DNA of 64,000 nucleotides from UBA5336 sp039815055 (GTDB taxonomy: Bacteria; Pseudomonadota; Alphaproteobacteria; Caulobacterales; Hyphomonadaceae): the NCBI GenBank assembly GCA_039815055.1, contig JBCCAA010000004.1, forward strand, positions 1 to 64,000, read 5' to 3'. The notes under the pieces were generated by a model. That model worked only from the letters and a program-made list of their open reading frames with translations, did no database searches and was not told where the DNA came from. The translations under genes and the position numbers were made by a program. This document shows, one piece after another, positions 17,395 to 24,976 of this stretch. How positions within the stretch are numbered: the first letter of the stretch is position 1; the number at the start of each line of letters is the position of its first letter.

Positions 17395-17516
17395 CGTCTA
17401 ATCGGATTTCCTTTGGCATGACGCCGGGAGATAGCCTCTGCAATGCATATGACAAACACAGCACCGGAAATCAGCGTGGCAAAGTAGCCGACGCTGCTTG
17501 CAAACTGCCGCGCCAA
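17391..17516 (-). CDS. Possible 41-residue single-helix micro-protein before ctaB
   Basis: A short frame runs from a TTG at 17516 to a TGA that overlaps the ctaB ATG as ATGA. The product would be one hydrophobic helix (about VGYFATLISGAVFVICIA) followed by a basic, positive-inside tail (SRRHAKGNPIRR). Hydrophobicity plus the coupled stop/start argue for a real gene. Against it: no ATG, and the nearest purine-rich site (AGAAGAGG) is almost touching the TTG. The frame is also open further upstream, back into the ctaD terminator. It would be an assembly micro-subunit if real. I know of no named family. Confidence 0.35.
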   Translation of the reverse strand: MARQFASSVGYFATLISGAVFVICIAEAISRRHAKGNPIRR

Positions 17517-17530
17517 ACCTCTTCTTTTGT

Positions 17531-17570
17531 CTTTAAAAACAAACAGGCCCGCTTTCAAACGGGCCTGACT
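17531..17570 (-). terminator. Rho-independent terminator after ctaD
   Basis: Reading leftward, the perfect hairpin CAGGCCCG ... CGGGCCTG (17567-17560 with 17551-17544, 8-nt loop) is followed by TTTGTTTTTAAAG. It lies 24 bp past the ctaD stop and separates ctaC-ctaD from the ctaB group. The ctaB genes need read-through or a promoter in the ~150 bp between. Confidence 0.85.
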
Positions 17571-17593
17571 GCCAAAGAATCCAGAGGTGCGCC

Positions 17594-19264
17594 CTAGTGG
17601 CCACCTTCATTCTTGACCACTGGAAGCGTGTTGTACTGGTGGAACGGCGGTGGTGATGGAAGCGTCCATTCCAGCGTCGTTGCGCCCTCGCCCCATGGAT
17701 TTGCTTCCGCTTTCCGGCGACGCAGCATGGCTTCCACAAGCCCGACAAAGAAGATCGCCGTTGCAACCAGCGTGATCACATAGCCCCACGAGGATACCGA
17801 GTGCCATAGCGTGTAGGCTTCGTTGTAATCGATGTACCGGCGCGGCATTCCGTTCAGTCCCAGGAAGTGCTGCGGAAAGAACACCACATTCGAGCCAATA
17901 AACATCAACCAGAAGTGAAGCCCGCCAATCATGCCATTATACTTCACACCGAACATCTTCTCGAACCAGTAATACCACCCGGCAAACAGCCCGAAGACAG
18001 CGCCGAGAGACAGCACATAGTGGAAGTGGGCCACCACATAATAGGTGTCATGCAAGAGGTGATCGATACCCGCATTGGCCAGCACCACGCCCGTCACGCC
18101 ACCGAGGGTAAACAGGAAGATGAAGCCAATGGCCCATAACATCGGGACTTTGAAGTCGATCGATCCGCCCCACATGGTCGCGATCCAAGAGAAGATCTTG
18201 ATGCCCGTAGGCACGGCGATGATCATGGTCGCAGCCACAAAATAGGCCTTCAGGTCCAGGCTCATGCCGACGGTGTACATGTGGTGCGCCCACACGATGA
18301 AGCCGATCACACCGATGGAGACCATGGCATATGCCATTCCGAGATAGCCGAAGATGGGTTTCTTGGAGAAGGTCGACACGATGTGGCTGATGATGCCGAA
18401 GGCTGGCAGGATCATGATGTACACTTCGGGGTGACCAAAGAACCAGAACAAATGCTGGAACATCACCGGGTCACCGCCACCTGCAGGAACAAAGAACTGA
18501 GAACCGAAATTCCGGTCCGTCAGAAGCATGGTCAGCGCTGCAGCCAGAACCGGCAGGGCCAGAAGCAACAGGATTGCGGTGATCAGGATCGACCAGGCAA
18601 ACAGCGGCATCTTGTGGATCGTCATGCCCGGTGCGCGCATGTTCAGGATCGTCACGATGAAGTTGATCGCGCCAAGGATCGACGCAATACCGGCTGTGTG
18701 TAGCGACAGGATTACCAGGTCCATCGCCGGGCCGGGATGCCCCGTTGTGCCCGACAGCGGCGGATAAAGCACCCAGCCACCGCCAAAGCCATTACCTGAC
18801 GAAGTACCGGGCACAAACATGGAGATCATGAGCAGCATGAATGCCGCGCCCGTCAGCCACAGCGAGATGTTATTCATCCGCGGAAAGGCCATGTCCGGCG
18901 CGCCAATCATCAGAGGGACAAACCAGTTGCCGAACCCGCCGATCAGAGCCGGCATCACCATGAAAAAGATCATGATGAGGCCGTGATAGGTGATTACGGT
19001 GTTGTAGAAATGTTTGGCCGCCTCGACCGCCGCATCGCCTTCACCGGCAACGAACATTGTCAGCGGGCCGATGCCCGGCTGAGCCAGTTCCCAGCGAATC
19101 AGTCCTGAAAGCGCATATCCAACAACGCCCGCTATGAGCGCGAATACCAGGTACATTGTCCCGATATCCTTGTGGTTGGTCGAAAAGAACCAGCGCACGA
19201 AGAAGCCTGGCTTGCCGTCGCTGGCATAGCCGTCGTCTTTAAGGGCGATTTCATCCATAGGCAT
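17594..19264 (-). CDS. ctaD: Cytochrome c oxidase subunit I
   Basis: Catalytic subunit of the aa3 oxidase: it binds heme a, heme a3 and CuB, reduces O2 to water and pumps protons. The 556 residues span twelve helices. The cross-linked His-Tyr is in GHPEVYIMILPAFG. The CuB histidines are in VWAHHMYTVG. The heme ligand histidines lie in TYHGLIMIFF and in VAHFHYVLSLGA. D-channel residues are in GGFGNWFVPLMIGAPDMAFPRMNN and the K-channel Lys is around LDLKAYF. The frame starts MPMDEIAL; the second Met (19258) is an equally good start. It is 17 bp downstream of ctaC. Confidence 0.97.
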   Translation of the reverse strand: MPMDEIALKDDGYASDGKPGFFVRWFFSTNHKDIGTMYLVFALIAGVVGYALSGLIRWELAQPGIGPLTMFVAGEGDAAVEAAKHFYNTVITYHGLIMIFFMVMPALIGGFGNWFVPLMIGAPDMAFPRMNNISLWLTGAAFMLLMISMFVPGTSSGNGFGGGWVLYPPLSGTTGHPGPAMDLVILSLHTAGIASILGAINFIVTILNMRAPGMTIHKMPLFAWSILITAILLLLALPVLAAALTMLLTDRNFGSQFFVPAGGGDPVMFQHLFWFFGHPEVYIMILPAFGIISHIVSTFSKKPIFGYLGMAYAMVSIGVIGFIVWAHHMYTVGMSLDLKAYFVAATMIIAVPTGIKIFSWIATMWGGSIDFKVPMLWAIGFIFLFTLGGVTGVVLANAGIDHLLHDTYYVVAHFHYVLSLGAVFGLFAGWYYWFEKMFGVKYNGMIGGLHFWLMFIGSNVVFFPQHFLGLNGMPRRYIDYNEAYTLWHSVSSWGYVITLVATAIFFVGLVEAMLRRRKAEANPWGEGATTLEWTLPSPPPFHQYNTLPVVKNEGGH

Positions 19265-19281
19265 TGAGAAAACCCTCCAGA

Positions 19282-20229
19282 TCAGTCAGCCGAGGCGAGC
19301 TGCGTATGCTCGTCCATCGGTTCAATCGTTGCTACAAGTTGTGCGGCGGCATCAAAGTCGCCGGTAAGCATGGTTTCGACCCATTGGTCATATTGCTCCT
19401 GGGACACCACACGGACCTCAATCGGCATAAACGCATGGTTCACGCCACAGAGTTCGGAACACTGGCCGTAATAGACGCCCGGCTCTTCAACCAGGAACCA
19501 ACCCTGGTTGAGTTTACCCGGTACAGCATCAGTTTTGACCCCAAAGGACGGTACGGTCCAGGAGTGGATCACGTCGGAGGCGGTTGTCTGGTATCGAACA
19601 TAGCGATTGACCGGGATCACCATCGGATAGTCAGTCGCCAGCGCATATGGATCGGCCTCGGTCGAGGCAGGGTCGGTGCTCAGCCCGGTGTGCAGAGGGT
19701 TCGACACGAATTCCAGCGGGAAGCCGCCATCATCAATATCGGGATACTGATACGTCCAGTTCCACTGGTTGCCCTGCGCTTTCACGGTAATCCAGCCTTC
19801 CGCGGCCGCGCCGGGAAAGATGTTCGGATTGTCTAGATCGCCGGACTGGGCGATCAGCTCAAGGTCCGGCTCCTGCTCGATGTAGAACAGGTTGGTAAAC
19901 GATGGCAGCGCGATGACGATGAGGATCAACACCGGCACAACGGTCCAAACCACCTCAACCACCGTGTTATGACTGAATTTGCGCGCTTCGGTGTTGGCCT
20001 TGCGATTGTAACGGAATATCACCCAGCACAGCAACGCCAACACAAAGATCGTCACGACCGTGATAATCGGCAACAACAAGCCATCGTGGAACCAGTGAAG
20101 GCGTTCGGCGATTCGTGTAACGGGCTGTTGAAATCCCAACGCACCGGGGGTCGGCACGCCGGCAAGTGCCGGTGCGGCCGAGGCGGTCAGCCCCGAAAGG
20201 CAGAAAAGACTGCGCAAAAACGGTGTCAT
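19282..20229 (-). CDS. ctaC: Cytochrome c oxidase subunit II
   Basis: Accepts electrons from cytochrome c at the binuclear CuA site on the periplasmic side. It has 315 residues: a signal peptide (about 1-24, cut after APALAG), two helices (about 50-72 and 90-112), then the cupredoxin domain. The CuA ligands are in GQCSELCGVNHAFMPIEV (C-x3-C-x3-H) with the upstream His in VIHSWTVPSFGVK. The electron-entry aromatic stretch is GNQWNWTYQYP. I start at the ATG at 20229, preceded by AGGAG; the frame extends 23 codons further without similarity. It is the first gene of the ctaC-ctaD unit. Confidence 0.96.
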   Translation of the reverse strand: MTPFLRSLFCLSGLTASAAPALAGVPTPGALGFQQPVTRIAERLHWFHDGLLLPIITVVTIFVLALLCWVIFRYNRKANTEARKFSHNTVVEVVWTVVPVLILIVIALPSFTNLFYIEQEPDLELIAQSGDLDNPNIFPGAAAEGWITVKAQGNQWNWTYQYPDIDDGGFPLEFVSNPLHTGLSTDPASTEADPYALATDYPMVIPVNRYVRYQTTASDVIHSWTVPSFGVKTDAVPGKLNQGWFLVEEPGVYYGQCSELCGVNHAFMPIEVRVVSQEQYDQWVETMLTGDFDAAAQLVATIEPMDEHTQLASAD

Positions 20230-20368
20230 GTGTAGCGCTCCTGTTAGACAGTGATGTAACGCGCGCGTGCCGTCAGGGCGAGTACGGATTGCGCACATTA
20301 TTGTCGCAGACCTTGGGCAACACAGCCTTCGCGTGATAAAGTATTTTCAAAGACATGCGGAGGTAGAA

Positions 20369-20920
20369 ATGAACCGATTTATTGTCGTTGGATTGGCCTG
20401 TTTTGCTATGGCATTGCCAGTTTCCGCGCAGGTGACCGTGATTGGCGGAGGTCTTGCGGAGGACTGCTACATCGCTGTGAAGGCTGACACACGTCCTGGC
20501 CGCGACAGTGAACAGGTGTGCACCCAGGCCCTGGAAAACGAAACGATGACCCGAAAGAATCGGGCCGCGACCTATGTAAACCGCGGAATCGTGCGCATGC
20601 GCCTGGAAGCTTATGATCGCGCCGATCAGGATTTCACGCGCGCTGCTGCACTAAAAGACGATCTCGGCGACATCTATGTGAATCGCGGCGTCCTGAAATT
20701 CTACCAAGCCGACTATCAAGGCGCGATCGACGCCATCAATACCGCGCTCGAACTGGAAACGTCAGAGCCGCACGTGGCCTATTATAACCGGGCCCTCGCC
20801 AAGGAAGAACTCGATGATTTGACCGGAGCATACTTCGATTTTCTCGCGGCAAGTGAGCTTGAGCCGGAGTGGGAGTTGGTCCAACGCCAGCTCGATCGGT
20901 TCTCGGTTTCGGGCGGATAG
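20369..20920 (+). CDS. Exported tetratricopeptide-repeat protein
   Basis: The 183-residue product has a signal peptide (about 1-20, ending PVSAQ) and then about three TPR motifs: ATYVNRGIVRMRLEAYDRA, IYVNRGVLKFYQADYQG and HVAYYNRALAKEELDDLTGA. TPRs mediate protein contacts, here in the periplasm. Two Cys (in EDCYIA and EQVCTQ) may form a disulfide. The ATG at 20369 follows GGAGG. It is divergent from ctaC and converges on dnaB with a 3-bp gap. No partner can be named from context. Confidence 0.82.
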   Translation: MNRFIVVGLACFAMALPVSAQVTVIGGGLAEDCYIAVKADTRPGRDSEQVCTQALENETMTRKNRAATYVNRGIVRMRLEAYDRADQDFTRAAALKDDLGDIYVNRGVLKFYQADYQGAIDAINTALELETSEPHVAYYNRALAKEELDDLTGAYFDFLAASELEPEWELVQRQLDRFSVSGG

Positions 20921-20923
20921 CCC

Positions 20924-22435
20924 CTAATAAGCCTCTTCCGTCCTGGATTTTTCGAGATTGCCAAAGCGCGTAACTTCAGCGTCAAAGGCCAGTTCCACTT
21001 TGCCAATGGGGCCATGGCGCTGTTTGCCGATGATGACTTCAGCCTTGCCCATGGCATTGTCCATGCGCTCGCGCCATTGTTGCCACTTCGACATGGTATC
21101 ACCATCGCCTTCGCCGGGCTGGGGTTCCATGCGGCTGAGATAGTACTCATCGCGATAGACAAACATCACCACATCAGCGTCCTGCTCGATCGACCCTGAT
21201 TCGCGCAGGTCAGAGAGTTGCGGGCGCTTGTCATCGCGCTGCTCGACCTGGCGCGACAGCTGCGACAGCGCGATCACAGGAATATCCAGATCCTTTGCCA
21301 AGGCCTTGAGCGCCATGGAGATTTGCGTGATCTCCTGTACCCGGTTTCCGTCGCTCTTGCCGCCGCTGGAGGTGATCAGCTGCAGATAATCGATCACGAT
21401 CATATCCAGACCCACAGTTCGATGCAGGCGCCGCGCCCGCGCCGCCAACTGACTGATGGACAGACCGCCAGTATCATCGATGTGAAGCGGCAGGTTCTGA
21501 AGTTCGGTCACAGCATCGCGGATTCGTTCAAAATCGCGCTCATCCAGTTCGCCCGACCGAAATTTATGGCCACTGATGCCGGTCCGCTCGGCGATAATCC
21601 GGGTAGCGAGCTGCTCAGACGACATCTCCAAAGAGAAAAACGCCACAACGCCGCCATCGATAGACTTCAACGACCCATCTTCCTGCTTTTCACGCCGGCA
21701 GGCCGCCGCCACATTATACGCTATGTTGGTAGCCAGAGAGGTTTTACCCATGGATGGGCGCCCGGCCAGGATCAGCAGGTCGGAGTTGTGCAGACCGCCA
21801 AGCTTATAGTCGAGATCGTCCAGATGCGTGGCGATTCCGGCAATTTTGCCTTCGCGCTGAAACGCCGCTTCGGCCATTTCAAGCGACTGGCGCACAGCGG
21901 ACCCGAAATCGACAAATCCCCGGTTGGACGATCCACGTTCTGCCAGCGCAAAAAGTTCGCGCTCCGCGAGCTCGATCTGGTCTGAGCCTTCGGTTTCGCT
22001 GGGAGGCACCAGAGCACGCAGTTTCATGCCCGAACCGATGTTGAGCAATTCCCGCCGAATCGCCAGGTCGCGCACGATCCGGGCGTAGTCGGTGACCTCC
22101 GGACCGAAGGCTGCGCTGTCGAGCAACTCCGCGAGATAGGCGGCGCCACCAATCACCGTGAGCTGGTCATTGCGCTCGAAATGCTCACGCAGCGTCACAC
22201 CGTCGGCCAAGCGACCCTGCTCAATGAGCGCGGCGCACGTGGCATAGATCTCCTGGTGCGCCGGGGCATAATAGTCTGTCGGCTGCAGCACTTCCGTCAC
22301 ACGCTGGTAGGCGTTGTTGTCGAAGAGAATGGCGCCCAGCACAGCAGCTTCTGCCACCAGATTGTTAGGCGCTTCGGTTTGGGTCGTTTCATGATCCTTG
22401 GGCATGACGTTCGGATAATCGAAGTTGCAGGACAT
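20924..22435 (-). CDS. dnaB: Replicative DNA helicase DnaB
   Basis: Hexameric 5'-3' helicase of the replication fork, loaded by DnaC-like factors and binding DnaG through its N-domain. It has 503 residues. The N-terminal domain (about 20-130) begins NNLVAEAAVLGAILFD. The RecA-like domain carries Walker A GRPSMGKTSLA, Walker B MIVIDYLQLI, the arginine-finger region and DLRESGSIEQDADVVMFVYRDEYY. No intein is present. The start is uncertain: ATG at 22435 or 22405, neither with a clear ribosome site. A GTTC-N7-GTTC sequence lies 22 bp upstream of 22435. It follows rplI after a terminator. Confidence 0.95.
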   Translation of the reverse strand: MSCNFDYPNVMPKDHETTQTEAPNNLVAEAAVLGAILFDNNAYQRVTEVLQPTDYYAPAHQEIYATCAALIEQGRLADGVTLREHFERNDQLTVIGGAAYLAELLDSAAFGPEVTDYARIVRDLAIRRELLNIGSGMKLRALVPPSETEGSDQIELAERELFALAERGSSNRGFVDFGSAVRQSLEMAEAAFQREGKIAGIATHLDDLDYKLGGLHNSDLLILAGRPSMGKTSLATNIAYNVAAACRREKQEDGSLKSIDGGVVAFFSLEMSSEQLATRIIAERTGISGHKFRSGELDERDFERIRDAVTELQNLPLHIDDTGGLSISQLAARARRLHRTVGLDMIVIDYLQLITSSGGKSDGNRVQEITQISMALKALAKDLDIPVIALSQLSRQVEQRDDKRPQLSDLRESGSIEQDADVVMFVYRDEYYLSRMEPQPGEGDGDTMSKWQQWRERMDNAMGKAEVIIGKQRHGPIGKVELAFDAEVTRFGNLEKSRTEEAY

Positions 22436-22456
22436 TTCGCGTCTTGACTTTCATCC

Positions 22457-22471
22457 GTTCGCTGAGCGTTC
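22457..22471. promoter_or_regulatory. LexA-box-like direct repeat upstream of dnaB
   Basis: GTTC-GCTGAGC-GTTC matches the alphaproteobacterial SOS operator pattern exactly. It lies just before the dnaB start and after the rplI terminator. By chance one to two such matches are expected in 64 kb on two strands, and dnaB is not a usual SOS gene, so this is weak. Confidence 0.25.
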
Positions 22472-22502
22472 GGCGCGATTCACAGGAGTGATTCTCGCAA
22501 TG

Positions 22503-22534
22503 AAAAACGCCGCGGACAAACCTGGCCGCGACGT
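22503..22534 (-). terminator. Rho-independent terminator after rplI
   Basis: Reading leftward, the hairpin CGTCGCGG ... CCGCGGCG (22533-22526 with 22515-22508, one G-T pair) is followed by TTTTTCA. It separates the ribosomal protein genes from dnaB. Confidence 0.8.
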
Positions 22535-22561
22535 TCTGGAATTTTCGACTGAAAGACTGAT

Positions 22562-23149
22562 CTATTCGTCTTCCGTGGCCATCTGCTCGGCCATTTCTGC
22601 GGCAGCTTCGGCCAAAACACCCGCCTGTTCGTCCGCAATCTCGCGCTGCTCTTGCTGCAACGTTTTAAGTACGTCTTCACCGGCGGCCTGTCGTTCAGCC
22701 TCGTCTGCAGACCGCGCGACATTCACCTGCACGGTAACGGCCACTTCAGGGTGCAACTGGATAGACACATCATATAAGCCGATCGCCTTGATTGGCTGAT
22801 CCTGACGCACCTGGCTGCGCGAAACGCTATAGCCTTCTTCCGCTGCGACTTCAGCGATGTCTCGTGCGCTGACCGAACCGTAGAGCTGGCCGGTTTCGCC
22901 GGACTGGCGGATCAAAACAAAGGTTTGGCCGTTCAAAGTCTCGCCAGCCGATTCGGCGGATTGGCGAGCGTCAGCGTTGCGCTGGACGATCACTTCACGT
23001 TCAGCTTCAAACCGACGCCGGTTTTTTTCCGTGGCCAGCAGCGCTTTGCCCTGAGGAATAAGAAAATTCCGGGCATAGCCGTTCTTGACGGAAACTTCGT
23101 CGCCGATGGTGCCGAGCTTCTCGACGCGTTCGAGTAGGATGACTTGCAT
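22562..23149 (-). CDS. rplI: 50S ribosomal protein L9
   Basis: Large-subunit protein at the base of the L1 stalk that limits ribosome stacking and frameshifting. The N-domain is standard: MQVILLERVEKLGTIGDEVSVKNGYARNFLIPQ (reported here only as the opening MQVILLERVEKLG and GYARNFLIP). A central helix and C-domain follow (GQLYGSVSARDIAE). At 195 residues it is about 45 longer than E. coli L9. The extra part is an acidic Glu/Ala/Gln-rich tail from about residue 150, typical of alphaproteobacterial L9. It is the last gene of rpsF-rpsR-rplI. Confidence 0.97.
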   Translation of the reverse strand: MQVILLERVEKLGTIGDEVSVKNGYARNFLIPQGKALLATEKNRRRFEAEREVIVQRNADARQSAESAGETLNGQTFVLIRQSGETGQLYGSVSARDIAEVAAEEGYSVSRSQVRQDQPIKAIGLYDVSIQLHPEVAVTVQVNVARSADEAERQAAGEDVLKTLQQEQREIADEQAGVLAEAAAEMAEQMATEDE

Positions 23150-23161
23150 TGATCTGGCCTC

Positions 23162-23431
23162 CTACTTCACGGCAAACGGCAGAAGCGCGAGAATCCGCGC
23201 GCGCTTGATAGCTTTGGCGAGCTTGCGCTGGTTCTTGATGTTCACAGCCGTAATCCGGGACGGGACGATCTTGCCCTTTTCGGAGATGTAACGCTGGAGC
23301 AGCTTGACGTCTTTGTAGTCGATCTTCGGAGCTTTTGCGCCGGAGAACGGATCGACTTTCCGGCGGCGCCCAAATGGGCGGCGGGCCGGAAGGTTGGTGA
23401 TGTTGATTCCTGCTGGTGCTTTGCGAGCCAT
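23162..23431 (-). CDS. rpsR: 30S ribosomal protein S18
   Basis: Small-subunit platform protein that forms a heterodimer with S6 and binds the central domain of 16S rRNA. It has 89 residues. After a basic N-terminus (RRPFGRRRKVDPFSG) come the core motifs IDYKDVKLLQRYISEKGKI, PSRITAV and QRKLAKAIKRAR. It has no zinc-type Cys motif. It sits 9 bp after rpsF and 12 bp before rplI. Confidence 0.97.
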   Translation of the reverse strand: MARKAPAGINITNLPARRPFGRRRKVDPFSGAKAPKIDYKDVKLLQRYISEKGKIVPSRITAVNIKNQRKLAKAIKRARILALLPFAVK

Positions 23432-23440
23432 GATACCCTC

Positions 23441-23821
23441 CTAGTCCCGGCTTCTGCGGTCGCCGCGGTCGCGGTCGCCGCGTTCACGATCACCACGATC
23501 CTTGCGCGCCACGATGGGCGAAGGATCTTCGTCCAGTTCATCCACGCGGATGGTCAGGTAGCGCATCACATCGTCGGAAATCCGGTGACGCCGCTCAATT
23601 TCGTGAAGCGCATCAGCAGGTCCGGCGACGTTCAAGAGGCTGTAATGGCCCTTGCGCTGCTTGTTGATCGGATATGACAAATTCCGCAGACCCCAATATT
23701 CGGTCTTGGATACAGTCGCGCCTTTATCCCGAAGGAATTCAGCGAGTTCTTCTGTCAGGGTTTCGGCTTGCGCCGGAGAAATGTCAGGTCGTGATATCAC
23801 GACATGCTCATAATAAGGCAT
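23441..23821 (-). CDS. rpsF: 30S ribosomal protein S6
   Basis: Binds S18 and the 16S rRNA platform. It has 126 residues: the ferredoxin-like core (about 1-95; YYEHVVISRPDISPAQAE, WGLRNLSYPINKQRKGHY) and a long C-terminal tail of Arg/Asp/Gly repeats (from about residue 100), which is known in proteobacterial S6. A GGAGG precedes the ATG. It is the first gene of rpsF-rpsR-rplI and is divergent from fabD. Confidence 0.97.
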   Translation of the reverse strand: MPYYEHVVISRPDISPAQAETLTEELAEFLRDKGATVSKTEYWGLRNLSYPINKQRKGHYSLLNVAGPADALHEIERRHRISDDVMRYLTIRVDELDEDPSPIVARKDRGDRERGDRDRGDRRSRD

Positions 23822-23883
23822 ACTTTCATCCCTTTAGGAGGCGGCACGAAGCGGGCGGGAACCCGTTACGTGATGGCCCCTGG

Positions 23884-23904
23884 CGCCGGGAACCATTCCC
23901 GGTC
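23884..23904 (-). promoter_or_regulatory. Stem-loop in the rpsF leader, possible S6:S18 autoregulatory site
   Basis: A perfect 7-bp stem with a 3-nt loop (CCGGGAA-TGG-TTCCCGG on the rpsF strand, 23902-23886) lies about 65 nt upstream of rpsF. S6:S18-binding leader hairpins are known for this operon in many bacteria, and the C-rich surroundings would fit. I cannot confirm the bulged CCG motif by eye. It could also affect fabD on the other strand. Confidence 0.3.
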
Positions 23905-24020
23905 AGGACCGCACTCCTGTTCAAGCGGGCGCTTAAACCCCAGGGATGTGAAAAAATCAACCCGCTTGCGCTCTTGGCTTGCTCGCACTACCCCGCTGTC
24001 AAACGACAAGGGAGATGGCC

Positions 24021-24971
24021 GTGGGCAAACTCGCCTTCATCTTTCCCGGACAGGGAAGCCAATTCATCGGTATGGGCAAGGATCTGGCGGAGGCTTATCC
24101 AGCCGCCAAGGCCGTGTTCGACGAGGTCAATGATGCCCTCGACCAGGACCTTTCGGGCCTGATGTGGGACGGAGAGCTGGACGCGCTGACGCTTACAGCC
24201 AACACTCAACCTGCGCTGATGGCCCACTCGGTTGCAGCCATGAAGGCGCTGGAGGCGGAACACGGCGTTGCGGTGACCCAGGCCGCCTACGTCGCCGGCC
24301 ATTCACTGGGAGAATATTCAGCCCTCGCCGCCGCGGGAGCCTTGTCGATTGCCGACACCGCCCGTCTACTGCGGGTCCGTGGCAATGCCATGCAATCAGC
24401 CGTTCCAGCCGGTGAAGGCGCCATGGCTGCGCTTCTTGGCGCTGACGATGCCCAGGCCGAAGCAGCATGCGCCTCAGGGCGCGAGTCCGGAGGCGTATGC
24501 GAAGTCGCCAATGACAATGCGCCCGGACAACTGGTCTTGTCGGGCTCCAAAGACGCAATTGCAGCCGCCTGCGAACACGCCAAGGCCATTGGCGTAAAGA
24601 AAGCCGTCCCCCTCAGCGTATCCGCACCGTTCCACTGTTCCCTGATGCAGCCCGCCGCCGACGCCATGGCTGAAGCACTTTCAGCGGCTGAGATTAGCGC
24701 GCCATCGGTGCCATTGGTCGCAAACGTGACTGCCGGGGCGACCAACGATCCAGAAGCGATCCGTCAACAGCTCATCGACCAGGTCACCGGCCGTGTGCGC
24801 TGGCGAGAGAGCGTCCAGTACATGGTCTTTGATGGGGTCACTCGCACCGCAGAAGCCGGAGCGGGCAAAGTGCTGACAGTGATGCAGCGGCGCATTGAAA
24901 AATCCCTCGAAGGTTTCACGCTCGGCACGCCCGATGACGTCGCAGCCTTCGCCAACGCAGTTAAAGGATAA
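24021..24971 (+). CDS. fabD: Malonyl-CoA:ACP transacylase
   Basis: Transfers malonyl from CoA to acyl carrier protein to feed fatty-acid elongation. It opens KLAFIFPGQGSQFIGMG. The nucleophile Ser is in AGHSLGEYSALAAAG (about residue 95) and the catalytic His in SAPFHCSLM. I chose the GTG at 24021, because AAGGGAG ends 6 nt before it; an ATG two codons earlier is too close to that site. This gives 316 residues, near the usual 309. It is the first gene of fabD-fabG-acpP-fabF. Confidence 0.96.
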   Translation: MGKLAFIFPGQGSQFIGMGKDLAEAYPAAKAVFDEVNDALDQDLSGLMWDGELDALTLTANTQPALMAHSVAAMKALEAEHGVAVTQAAYVAGHSLGEYSALAAAGALSIADTARLLRVRGNAMQSAVPAGEGAMAALLGADDAQAEAACASGRESGGVCEVANDNAPGQLVLSGSKDAIAAACEHAKAIGVKKAVPLSVSAPFHCSLMQPAADAMAEALSAAEISAPSVPLVANVTAGATNDPEAIRQQLIDQVTGRVRWRESVQYMVFDGVTRTAEAGAGKVLTVMQRRIEKSLEGFTLGTPDDVAAFANAVKG

Positions 24972-24976
24972 ACCTC

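Noticed and set aside
23441..23500. Tandem CG-rich repeats
   Set aside because: They code for the Arg/Asp/Gly tail of ribosomal protein S6.
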